Source: Dasypus novemcinctus (lineage: Eukaryota > Chordata > Mammalia > Cingulata > Dasypodidae). Taken from it: a stretch of 64,000 bases of DNA. Positions 1 to 10,091 of the stretch are shown here, piece by piece. The DNA lies in contig NC_080677.1 of NCBI RefSeq assembly GCF_030445035.2, positions 108,803,263 to 108,867,262 of the forward strand. Direction: 5' to 3'. Both the position numbers and the translations under genes were made by a program. Each line of letters starts with the position of its first letter. Position 1 is the first letter of the stretch. The notes beneath the pieces were generated by a model. It was given only the letters and a program-made list of their open reading frames with translations, searched no databases and was not told the DNA's origin.

Positions 1-600
1 TATCATCACAATGTATAATGAATATAAAAACTATTAATGATATATTTCATATTCTTGTTTTCAAGCCTTTGAAGTCTGGTGTGTATTTTACACTTATGGT
101 TTATCTCAATTGGATGCTAAATTTCCAACAGTTAAAAATGCCCTACCAAATATACATACATGGGAATATTATTTAGCCCATAAAAAAGGAATGGAGTTCT
201 GATACATGGCTACAACCTGCATGAACATTGAAGACATCATGTTGAGTGAAATAAGCCAGATGCAAAAGGACAATTATTATATGACTTCACTTAAGTGAAA
301 TAATGAGAATATGGAAATTTATAGAGATAGAGGTAGAATATGGGTTACCTGGGATAGGGGGGTGGGAGTATGCAATGTCATGGTGTAGGGGTAGTAAAGG
401 ATGGGGAATGGGGAGTCATTGCTTCATGGATACAAAGTTTCTATTTTGGATGATAGAAAAATTGGGTAACAGATGGTGGTGATGGTAGCACTGCATGGTG
501 AGTATAATTGATGCCACTGAATTGTGTTTGAAAGTGGTTAAAATGGGAAACTTTAGGTTGTATATATGTTACACACATACGCACATGAAACAACCCTACC
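1..600 (+). repeat. L1 LINE 3' end (3'UTR-like)
   Basis: The stretch from about 200 reads like the end of mammalian L1 elements in sense orientation: a tract resembling 'gaagacatcatgttgagtg' followed by 'aaataagccagatgcaaaag' and a stop-rich, G-rich tail. No open frame remains. The element begins before the window, and its right edge near 600 is approximate. The call is from recognition of the L1 3'UTR pattern, without a library search. Confidence 0.6.
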
Positions 601-674
601 CAAACAGTAAGGTGTGTTTAAAGGAAATAATATTTTACATTGCTTCAGTTTTTAAATTAAAATTAAACTAAATA

Positions 675-915
675 GGGAAGCAGCTGTGACTCAAGCAATT
701 TGAGCTCCCGTTTACCATATAGAGGACATGGATTTGATCTCAGGAACCTCCTGGTAAAAAAAAGAAAAAAAAGAAAAAAGGCGTCCCAGACCTGCATGGT
801 GAGATGCAGGCCCCCGTGCAGCATGGAGAAGCACAGGGCCCCAGTGTGGTGAAGTGATGCACCAAAAAACCGATGATGAAACCAGGTAGAAAAAAAATTT
901 AAGCAAATTAAAAAA
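675..915 (+). repeat. Old DAS-type tRNA SINE
   Basis: Begins GGGAAGCAGCTGTGACTCAA, matching the tRNA-derived head of armadillo DAS SINEs (box A like region, then a degraded box B near 'tttgatctcagg'). An A-rich linker and an A-rich tail follow. It is clearly more diverged than the copy at 34125, so it is probably an older subfamily member. Confidence 0.65.
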
Positions 916-965
916 TTTCCGTTCCCCATCACAGTAGTCTTATTTCAAGGGTTCACTGGCCACAT

Positions 966-1354
966 ATGGCTAGTGGTTATGGGTTTTTTTTTGTTTGTTG
1001 TTTTATTTTTTATCTCCCCCCTTGCAATTTTTTGTGTGCTGTCTGCTCTCCGTGTCCATTTCACTGTATGTTCTTCTGTGTGTGTATTTACTTATTTTCC
1101 CCTCCCCTCTTGCGGCTTGCTTGCTGTCTGCTCTCTGTGTTCATTCGCTGCTGGTTCTTCTGTGTTCTTGCTTGTCTCCCTTCTTTTGTTGTGTCACCTT
1201 TTTGCTGAGTCAGCTCTCTGTGGCATCTGTGGGCTGGGCGGCACTCCACAGTGTGCAGGTGAGCCTGCCTTCACAAGGAGGCCCCAGGATGTGAACTGAG
1301 GGCCTCCCATATGGTAGACGGGAGCTCATCTGATTGAGCCGCAGCTGCTTCCCC
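966..1354 (-). repeat. DAS SINE, antisense, with short TSD
   Basis: T-rich start, then 'gtctgctctctgtgttcatt'-type body segments, ending in the reverse complement of the tRNA-like head (ccgcagctgcttcccc). Imperfect flanking direct repeats TGGCTAGTG (about 967) and TGGCTACTG (about 1355) look like a target-site duplication. Short open frames across this interval are incidental to the SINE. Confidence 0.7.
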
Positions 1355-1359
1355 TGGCT

Positions 1360-2104
1360 ACTGTTTTTGACAGTGCAGATATAGAATATGTCCATCATTG
1401 TAGAAAGTTCTGTTGCCCAGTGCTGGTCTAAACATTGAGTTCTTAGTAGATAAAATCTGTCTTATTAATCTGTGGAGCCCTACAACTTAACAGTTCCTGT
1501 CACATAACGAGGAATATATTCGTGGATCCTGGACTGGGCTCATCAAGAATGGAAACATGCAGAAAGGAAAGGATGAAAAGACAGACCTTTACAACATAGT
1601 GTCCGGTGGCCCTTTTTACCTCTATCTGATGCAGGAAAAATAGTTGTACTTAGAGAGGTCTTTGGGGCTTGCTATTACTGCAAACAGCAAATGATTTGTG
1701 GAGTCTCTTCTTCACATCTGAATGGATATAAAAATGAATTTGTATAATGGACTTTTAGATCCAAGCAATTTGTAAATAGAGGCATCTTTGCAAAGGCTCT
1801 TTGAAACACAAAGGCACAAGCCCAGGATAAACTGGTTCCAGCTGGATTGACACAGAGGTTGTCTGCTGGTGGCAGAAGGGGGCAGCAGAGAGCTGCCAAG
1901 GTGGTGAGCTCTGGGAAGTCCCAAAGGATCCTTGGACCCTTGCCTCAGTTCTAAGAGTGTAGGTAGAGGAAATGGAGTATTAGGGTGAACACTATTCAGA
2001 AACTTCTGGGCAGAAAGGAAAGCCAGGTTGGAAATCACAGTATCAAGAGGAAAGCCAAACTATGTTGGGACCAAGGAAAAATGTTGGGAATCCATGGTTC
2101 CTGT
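1360..2104. other. Unique-looking intergenic DNA, nothing recognised
   Basis: No gene, strong repeat signature or regulatory motif that I can support. Minus-strand open frames of 62-108 codons here have no recognisable family features. Confidence 0.5.
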
Positions 2105-2543
2105 CTGTCTTAGTTTGCCAGGGCTGCTATAACAAATAGTATAGACTGGTTGGCTTAAACACCAGGAATTGATTGTCTCACAGTTTTGGAGGCTAGAAGT
2201 CCAAAATCAAGGTGTCAGTAGGCCATGCTTTCTCTGGAGTCTGTAGCATTCTGGTGGTGGTCTGCTGGCAGTCCATAATTCCATCTCTGCCTCTGTCACA
2301 TGGTGACCTCTTTGGTTTTGACTCCTCCTCACTCCTACTGCCATGTCTAAATTTCTTGGTTGGTTTATAATGATTTCAGATATTTTGGATGAAGGCCCAC
2401 CCCAATTCAGTTTGGTCTCATCTTAATAGGCTCTTTGAAGATACTAATTAACATAGGACTTCACATCCACAGGACTGGGGTTCAGAGTTTGAATGTATCT
2501 CTTTAAGGGATGTGATTCAATCCATAAAACCATCCCATTTCAG
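2105..2543 (-). repeat. MaLR (MLT1-type) solo LTR, antisense
   Basis: The stretch reads as the reverse complement of an MLT1-like LTR. It opens with 'cttagtttgccagggctgct', continues with a 'ggcttaaacaccaggaattg' segment and a 'cacagttttggaggctagaa' segment, and closes near 'gattcaatccataaaacca'. This is an ancient eutherian ERVL-MaLR remnant with no coding part. Exact subfamily is not assigned. Confidence 0.75.
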
Positions 2544-2844
2544 TAGGAAATTTGGTCTTTTCTTTTTTTGGTAAATTATAAGCCAAAGAGAAAAATTAAA
2601 GTTACTGTTAGCCACACAGAGATTTTGACAATTTGCTTAGCCAATCACTGGTTAACTTTTTGATGTATTTACTTTTAATATAATCACAATTTGAACTCAT
2701 ATTTTGTTTCATAGGCTGTTTTTTTTTTTAAGTCTAATGCTCTGTGAATATCTTTCCATGTCTTTAAATAGTCAGCATTCTTATACAACATCATTTTTTT
2801 CCCATTCTGATTTATTTATTTCATTTTTATGAATTACAAAAAGT

Positions 2845-3060
2845 TGCAAAAATGGTGTGTGGTGATAAAAATCAGAACAGGCTGCATGCATATGGAGAGA
2901 GTATGTGTATTGACTGAAGGTACAGGAGGTAATTTCTGGATTAATGGAAATGAATGATTCATATCTTGATAGGGTTGTTGGATACTGGGGGATACGGGAG
3001 TGTGAAAAGTTTTTAAAAATTGAAGGGCATGCCCACTATATGTTTTTTTGTATGCTTTCT
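2845..3060 (+). repeat. Old L1M-like 3' fragment
   Basis: A diverged tract with the pattern 'ataaaaatcagaacaggctg', 'ggtaatttctggattaatgg' and 'atatcttgatagggttgttg' resembles the 3' region of old L1M elements. It is weakly supported because of heavy divergence. Confidence 0.4.
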
Positions 3061-3309
3061 AGCACAGTTGTGAAGCCATATGATCCTGGGGTGCACACTG
3101 CACCCCATCCAGGGTAGGTGTGGGGCCTTGGCCCGACCAATCAGTATCACATTTCCAAAGCCATGGTGACTATTTTTGGGGATGGCACATGAATCTACTT
3201 AATCCAGTTTGACTCAATTTGGGGACTTTTGTTCAGAACTCTGGGGAGGAGAAGCTCTGTGAAGATGAGGTGGGAACTGCAGATATACATTTACAACATC
3301 ATTTTTAAA

Positions 3310-5460
3310 GCTTAAAAAAAAAATTCAAAATTCTTTCAAAATTACAAGACAAATACAAAAATAATACAAACCCTATACAGAGAACTCAACATATCCCTAT
3401 TCTCCCAGATATCTAGATCCATAAATTTCAACATTTTGTAACATTTACCATATCATTCTATCATATCCAGCAATCCATCCATCCATCCATCCATCTAGCC
3501 ATCTATCTGCCTATCTTTCTATCAATCCATTTTCTGAACACTTGGGTATAGGTTGTGTATTTTAGTGTCCTTCAATACTTAATATTGCCATGTACATTTC
3601 CTAAGAATAAGGATATTCATTTATATAGCACCTTAAGTTCAGTTATCAAGTTCAAGAAATTTAATATTGTTATAAATCTTATAATCTATATTCCAGTTTT
3701 TCCATATGTCCCAGTGTCCTTTTGAGCCTTTTCACTTCCCTTGATAAACTCATCCAGGATCATGTATTGTATTTAATTGTCATTGTCTCTATAGTTGCTT
3801 GTTCTTTTTTTTTTTTAGTTGTGGGACCATATACAACATAAACTTTCCCATCTCAACCACTCCCAAGCACAACATTCATTAGAGTTAATCATGTTCACAG
3901 TGTTGGGCTACCCTTACCACCTTCCAGTACTAAACCCTCCCATCTTTTGAAACAGAAACTCTACACCCATAATATATTCCTATACCCGATGATCCCCCCT
4001 ATTTTTATGTAGTTCCTGCTTCAAACTGCATGCTTACACATTATGAGACCCAAGCCACTGACATCTCATTAAATTCTGTGCCTTTGGCTTTCAGATTCTG
4101 TAGGAAGTAAAAAGTGGAGTTACATACCAAAAATATACTAGTTCTGGCATTTATCTTTATCCATGTCTTCACTCTTATAGGAGATGTTTAATTCTTCATG
4201 CAGCTTTGATCTATTACTATTGTTCTTTCCTTTCAACCTGCAGAACTCTTTTTTTAGCATCTCTTATGGGGCCAGTTGTGGTGACAAAATCATGCAGCTT
4301 TTTAAAAAAAATCTGGGAATGTCTTAATCTCTTCCTCATTTTTGGAAGACAGTTTTGCTGGATATAGAATTCTTTGTTAGCAATGTTTTGCTTTCTGCAC
4401 TTTAGATGTGTCTGCCCACTGCCATCTTGTCTCCATGGTTTCTGATGAGAAAGTGGCATTTAATCTTATTGAGACTCCCTGGTATGTGACACATTGCTTC
4501 TCTCTTACTGCTTTCAGAATTTTCTGTTTACTTTGGCATTTGATGGTTTGATTATAATATGTTATGGTGTGGGTCCATTTGGATTTATCCTCTTTGGAGC
4601 TTGTTGAGCATCCTGGATGTATATAGTTATGCCTTTTATTACTTTTGGAAGTTTTCAATCATTATATATTTGAATATTCTCACTGCTCCTTTCTGTCTTT
4701 CTTCTCCTTTTGGGATTCCTACAATGTATATAACAGCATTCTTTATGGTCTCTGTTCACTTTTTAAAAATTCTTTCCTTATTCTACTCAAACTGATTTAT
4801 TTTAATTGCATTCTCCTTAGATTCACTGACATTTTCTTCTGTCAGCTCCAATCTGCTTTTGAGCCCTTCAAAGGAATTTTAAATTTCTATTACTGTTGTC
4901 TTCAGCTCTGTTTTCTTTTTATAATGTCACTTTCTCTACTGAGATTTCGTTTGTGTTCATCTGTTTTTTCCTGTTTTTCTTTAGTTTTTTGTCCATGTAT
5001 TCCCTTAACTCTCAAAGCATGTTTTGGATCATTTAAAAAAATATATATCCCATGTCTTGTCCTCTTCATTGATGGTTTTTAATACTGTAATTTTCTCTTT
5101 TGCCAGGGCCATCACTTCCTGCTTCTTTGTATATTTTGTAATCTTTTGTTGAAACATGGACATTTTGATAGTTTAGTGCAGAGACAGCCCACACTTCCAG
5201 TGTGGATATTTGGTCACAGTCTGGAGGGAACCATACTGAGCCAGTGAAGGGTGGAGGTGGTGCCAGCCATTGTGCCATAAGTCCTACTGCTTTTTAGTTA
5301 TCTTTTACTTATTTGGTGCTCACTCTGTTACTGCTGACCTTTACCTATTTTATGGAGCTTTGAGAAAGATATTTCTGCCAGTTCTTGCTGGTTGTTCAAA
5401 GTTTCTGTCAGGGCATTAGTGCCCTGAAGTGTCTCACTCTATGATCTTGTTCTACAGCAT
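3310..5460 (-). mobile_element. HAL1-like (ORF1-only L1) remnant, antisense
   Basis: On the minus strand, conceptual translation of about 4217-4660 shows L1 ORF1-type C-terminal motifs (AVREKQCVTYQG, RLNATFSSETMETR). On the 3' side of ORF1 the sequence runs directly into an L1-3'UTR-like tract (3310-4090), with no ORF2-like region. That organisation, ORF1 plus 3'UTR in about 2.2 kb, matches half-L1 (HAL1) elements. ORF1 is broken by stops and frameshifts. A (CCAT)n microsatellite (about 3474-3495) lies in the 3' part. A second copy of the same design is at 46005-48840. Confidence 0.6.
3474..3495. repeat. (CCAT)n microsatellite
   Basis: About five consecutive CCAT units followed by imperfect units to about 3530, within the 3' portion of the antisense HAL1-like element. 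Confidence 0.85.
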
Positions 5461-5464
5461 CATT

Positions 5465-5900
5465 TTTAATGGTCATCACATCTTTATTGTGTGAATTTGC
5501 TCTGCTTGATTTAGCCAATCATTAATGAAAAGACACTAGGATTTTTCTAATTTTTCACTATTTTAAACAATGCTACAATGAATACTCAATAAATCTTTGC
5601 ATGTATCCATGATGATTTCCTTAAATTCCTAAAAGTAGAATGGTAGGGCCAGAGGTCCATATCTGTAAGTATTTGGATTTGAATTGCCAAATCCTTCTCT
5701 AGAAAGTCTGTAACAGTGTACACTCTTATAGCAGTGCTCATATTTCCAAATCCTCAACAACTTTGAGTAATAATAAAAAATAAACACTAGCAATGAAAAT
5801 TATCTCAACCAAAAAATCCAGCAATTTTGCTAATCTGATTGGTGAAAAAATGCAATCTTGTTGTTTTAAATAGCATTTATTTTTTCCTACAGATTTTGAA
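5465..5900 (-). repeat. Old L1M 3' sequence, antisense
   Basis: The plus strand reads like reversed L1M 3'UTR, with 'aacaatgctacaatgaatac' and 'aagtagaatggtagggccag'-type segments. It is heavily diverged and non-coding. Confidence 0.45.
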
Positions 5901-5965
5901 CATTTTAAAAATGTTTGCTTATATCTGTGTGTATGTGTCCTGCCTATTTGTCTATTTTCTGCTGT

Positions 5966-6391
5966 AATTTTTTAAAAAAAAAGATTTATTTTTTAAAATT
6001 TATTTCTCTCCCTTCCCCCCGCCCAGTTGTCTGCTTTCTGCATCCATTTGCTATGTGTTCTTCTGTGATCGCTTCCATCCTTATCAGTGGCACCAGGAAT
6101 CTATGTTTCTTTTTGTTGCATCATCTTATTGTGTCAGCTCTCCATGTGTGCAGCGCCATTCTTGGGCAGGCTACACTTTCTTTCGCTCTGGGCGGTTCTT
6201 CTTGTGGGGCGCACTCCTTGGGCGTGGGACTCCCCTGTGTGGGGGACACCCCTGCATGGCAGGGCACTCCTTGTGAGCATCAGCACTGTGCATGGGCCAG
6301 CTCCACACAGGTCAAGAATGCCCGGAGTTTGAACAGCAGACCTCTCATGTGGTAGGTGGATGCCCTATCCATTGGCCAAGTCCGCTTCCCC
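5966..6391 (-). repeat. Long DAS SINE (about 425 bp), antisense
   Basis: T/A-rich tail complement first, then 'gttgtctgctttctgcatcc', the GC-rich middle ('gcgcactccttgggcgtggg') and the complement of the tRNA-like head ('ggccaagtccgcttcccc'). Same subfamily as 30208, 34125 and 52386, with more mutations than the 34125 copy. Three overlapping open frames here come from the low-stop SINE body and are not genes. Confidence 0.85.
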
Positions 6392-6559
6392 TGGAATGTT
6401 TTTAGAATTTTTTGGTTCAATTTTGTAAATACTCTCTATGACGGAAGAATATTATCCCTTTATAATACCTGCTGCAAATATTCTTCCTTGTACAATGTTT
6501 ACTTTTTAATTGTTTTTGCATGTGCCTTCCCCTAAGATTTTATTTTTTAACAAACATTT

Positions 6560-6700
6560 AAATTTTGTAATAATTTTTGTAATAGTTTTAGGTTTACAGA
6601 AAAGTTGCCAAGATAGTACAGAGAGTTCCTATATACTTTCCCCCCAAATGTTAACATCTTACATAACCATGATATTATTTATCAAAATTAAGAAATCCTG
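6560..6700 (-). repeat. L1 3'-end fragment, antisense
   Basis: The pattern 'ggtttacagaaaagttgcca', 'acagagagttcctatatact', 'ttaacatcttacataaccat' is the widespread antisense L1 3'-end motif. A related tract is in the insertion at 25038. Confidence 0.5.
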
Positions 6701-7299
6701 TAGAGTTTCAAAAGCGCATTGTTCGTCTGTGGCAGAGAAGCAAGCAACCCTGATGTGATCTTCATCTTCCTGTGATTCAAAATTTTGTTTAAGGTTTGAA
6801 ATATGAAGCACATTTTTTTGCCCACCGTATCTATGATTTTGTTTGTTTCCCAGTCAGAGCACAGAAGGCTATTTAATTCATAACATTTGGAAATTTATTA
6901 CTTATGGCTTATTATTAGGGCTGTAGATCTTATTTAGTTATGAGTAACAATGTTTCTATGGGCAAAGAGTTTTGATCTGGAAGTGCTTTGGAGTCCAGTA
7001 ACTCTATTGAAGGTTTTAATTTTTAGTTGTTTTTCCTATGATTCCATATAATGTCCTAGTCTACCTATTAGGCTATTTCATTTTCTGGCATTAAAGGGCA
7101 AAAGTGAGACGTGTGGCTAACATCTCCTTCACAGGGAATAACATGCCTTTAGAGCTCTTTTCTAAAGAGAGTTATCATCTTTCTCATTCTGAATTATAGT
7201 TTCCCCAGGGTTGGGTTGATAAAGGGATGTTTGGTTAAAATGGTCTTTTCCTCAAGCTTAGTAGAAGTACCTTGGATAATTGGACAATCCAGAATGAAG

Positions 7300-7620
7300 A
7301 TGGAGCTTCTAGTGCCTGCTACACCCTGACTAGCTCTGGGGCTTTGTGTAAGTCACTTACCCTCTTGGGGCCTCATTTCTTCATCTGCAGAACAAGAGGG
7401 CTTCAATGATCTCTTTCTAGCTGGGTATTTTCTCAGTGATTGGCAAAAACAGATTTTATTGGGGATGATAGATATGTTCATAATGCTAATTGTAGCACTA
7501 GTTTCATGGGTATAAATGTATATCAAAACTTACTGAATGCATATCTTAAATATATGTAGTTTATCGCATGTCATGTATACCTCAATAAAGCTGCTTGAAA
7601 AATAAAAATGGATTTTACCT
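7300..7620 (+). repeat. MIR/L2-age relics and an L1M-like 3' end
   Basis: 7300-7420 has the MIR/L2-type core 'gtgtaagtcacttaccctct...ctcatttcttcatctgcag'. 7440-7605 ends with 'tatacctcaataaagctgct', a common end of old mammalian LINE 3'UTRs. Both are ancient and short. Confidence 0.45.
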
Positions 7621-8479
7621 AGATTCTCTAATGATGCCTGGCACATAGTTAAATGAATAGAGGCTTAGAAGTATTGTGGAGTTGGAAAGGAGATGCCCAA
7701 TTCTTATATGGATCTGTTTATATTATAAGTAACACAAAGAAATAAGAGTCCTTTCTAGAGGCTTTGATACAGACTTCTACTAAGGCTTGTGCTTTCTCCT
7801 CCAACTTTCTATTTATTTTTTTAAAATCTTTTTTTTATTCATTTCAGGGAATGTTTATTTTCCTCACTTCAAGCCTCATCCTGGAGTCCCCTCTTTTCTT
7901 TGGACTGCCTTAGACTCAGGTGTGAGGTAAAAGCTTCTCTTAGACCTCTTTCCTTTTGCCCCTCTTCTCTCTTCCCCAGCTGCAGCTCTAGGCTCATCCT
8001 TGTTTTCCTTTTTCATGAAGAAATGAGAACAATTATGTCCCTAATACTTACAGTGAATTCAATTCATTGGATAGTACTTCTTCACAATAATTTCTCTTTG
8101 AAAGCTTATCTGTAAGGGAGATGATCAAAATAAACTCTTAAAGTGGAACTTCACACAGTGTAACAACTGGGTGGGGAAATGTTGGGGAGCAGCCAGGAAA
8201 GTGGCTATCTGCTCCTCCTTTAATAATACCCACCAGAAAGTGCCCTTTCCTTGACTTCTTCTATAAGCAGTCAGGTACAAGTTACTCACTATAGACTTGG
8301 GATTCTACCACTGAAGTACCTTTGAGTCCATCTGCAGTCACTTTGGACATTTCATCTTGAAACTGAATTTTTTCAGGAGGCTCCTCACTTGGCTCCCTGC
8401 TTACAGAATCTCTCCACCACAACCTATCCTGCAAGATTCATCTTTCTCAGTACTGCCTTCATCAATCACTTACCTGCTC

Positions 8480-8790
8480 AGAAACCTTCTCAGGCTTTCC
8501 CCCCATGTTTAAACTCCCCTGCTTGGAGAGGCCCTCTGCTTTCTGGCCGCATCTTCTCTCATTTTACCTTTCCCATCATGCCCAGGTCATCTTTGCTCAA
8601 GTGGGGTAAATTTCCTCCTTATCCCAACAGCACACCATGCTCTTTCCTAGATCCTTATCTTTCTTATATTTCTCTGCCACCAGAGATCCAGGCTTTCCTC
8701 ACTCTTGCCTTGGCAAATCCTATGTGCCCTAAGACTCAGCTCTAGTCCCATTTTTCCAAGAAGCTTTTATAGACTCTCCAAATACATTCA
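8480..8790 (+). repeat. L2 LINE 3' fragment
   Basis: Carries the pattern seen in L2 3' ends: 'cctatgtgccctaagactca' (the 'caagactcagctc' region), then a 'ttttccaagaagcttttata' segment (the 'gggaagccttccctga' region). The open frames at 8389-8905 are products of this relic and its flanks. Confidence 0.5.
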
Positions 8791-8799
8791 TTTCAGTTC

Positions 8800-9640
8800 A
8801 TTTGGCTGTTTATTTGTTAGGTGCTGGGTATGTGAGGATGAATTATGGCCTCTGTCTCTTGATTTGTCTTCATTAGACTCCCAAGAGAATGAAAAACCAA
8901 GTTAGACCTTTCCCCTTCAATTAGGTTCTTCAGATCTCCTAACCCTGTGTTTTAAAGTGTGTGCAGGTGAAGAATTTGTACACAAAGGACAGATAAAAGT
9001 TTCCTTGCAACTGTTTGTATTGATTTTTGTTAAGCTGAATATAATGCATATAAATAATTAAAACGCTATAAAGTATGATACCCCAAAAGAGGTAGGTGTA
9101 TTTTCTCTATATGCAATGAATTATAATGATGTAAATTGACAAGGAAGATCACCTTTGTTTAAAAAGAACCTTTTTTTAAAAACAATTTGTATGACATGGT
9201 CTAATCTTCAAGGAAAGAATTCTAAAGCCTAGAAAAAAAGTTGAAAAGATATACACCAAATGGTTTTCTTTGGGTGAAGGTATTATCGATGATTAAATAA
9301 AATGCTTCCTTAGCCAAATTTTCTATAATAAGCAATTTTGTTGTTATAATCAGAAAGAAAGACATTTTCATTTTGGGGTAAAGCACAGAAACAGGGATAT
9401 CAATTTGGTGCAAATGCAGATGGATCACTTTAGAGACAGTTCAAAATTGAATATTAAAAGACCTTCTGTTTTTGTTTTAATATAGAGTGAGTTCTGGAAC
9501 AGACCATATCTTCAGGGAGATTCAGCAGATGTGGACTGAGTGATTGCAGTCCTTTAGGGTAAACATTATAAAAATAAACAAATGAGTGAACTAATGGAAT
9601 GTGATAGACAGGATGCTAGAGTAATTACTATAAATGCTAT
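8800..9640. other. Upstream intergenic, no clear feature
   Basis: AT-rich DNA leading to the CPA2 promoter. I see no gene or strong repeat. Confidence 0.4.
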
Positions 9641-9641
9641 G

Positions 9642-9665
9642 CCCCCCCCCCTTTTTTTTTTTTTT
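9642..9665. repeat. C10-T14 homopyrimidine tract
   Basis: Ten C then fourteen T without interruption, about 310 bp upstream of the CPA2 TATA box. It is prone to slippage, and assembly errors are likely here. Confidence 0.9.
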
Positions 9666-9865
9666 GGGTCAGAGACCCAGAAAGGTCTTTAACCTCTAGG
9701 TCTATTAATCTGGTTTCTGTCACTGGGCAGATCTAGTGGCACTTTATATTCTAAATCATGAATATATGATTCGCCTTTGGCATGGTCTAAAAATTTTGTT
9801 TTCTTTCCATCAAAGTTTGTTATCACATCATACAAATGGAAAATGTACGGATTGGTGATTTCACA

Positions 9866-9926
9866 CAGGTGGGTATCTATAGCCTTGAAAATTTCATGTG
9901 CAGGTGGGAATTTTACCATCTGGGAA
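9866..9926 (+). promoter_or_regulatory. Clustered E-boxes upstream of CPA2
   Basis: Three CANNTG E-boxes lie within 60 bp: CAGGTG at 9866-9871, CAGGTG at 9901-9906 and CATCTG at 9917-9922. The last two are followed immediately by TGGGAA, which on the other strand is TTCCCA. Pancreatic acinar genes are driven by PTF1 (PTF1A/RBPJL with an E-protein), which binds an E-box plus a TTTCCC-type box. The half-site composition fits, but the spacing here is not the classic one or two helical turns, so this is an inference. The cluster sits 45-105 bp upstream of the TATA box. Confidence 0.4.
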
Positions 9927-9969
9927 TTCATTTGAATTCTCAGAGGGCCAGCAGTTCAACCATGGCCTC

Positions 9970-9977
9970 TATAAATA
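9970..9977 (+). promoter_or_regulatory. CPA2 TATA box
   Basis: TATAAATA, 50 bp upstream of the CPA2 start codon. With the usual 25-32 bp spacing, transcription would start near 10000, giving a 5'UTR of only about 25-30 nt, typical of highly expressed pancreatic zymogen genes. Confidence 0.85.
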
Positions 9978-10026
9978 AAAGTTCAGGAGGGACTCTGAAT
10001 TCTGGACTCTGGGAAAATCCTTGACC

Positions 10027-10091
10027 ATGAAGTTGATCCTGCTTTTTGGCGCCCTTTTGGGGCATATCTACTGTCGAGAAACATTTGTGGG
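10027..10091 (+). CDS. CPA2: CPA2 exon 1 (coding)
   Basis: Encodes residues 1-21 and two bases of Gly22: the hydrophobic signal peptide [16 protein letters not shown] and the first propeptide residues. The start has A at -3 (gaccATG). Donor is GG|gtaagt, phase 2. Confidence 0.95.
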
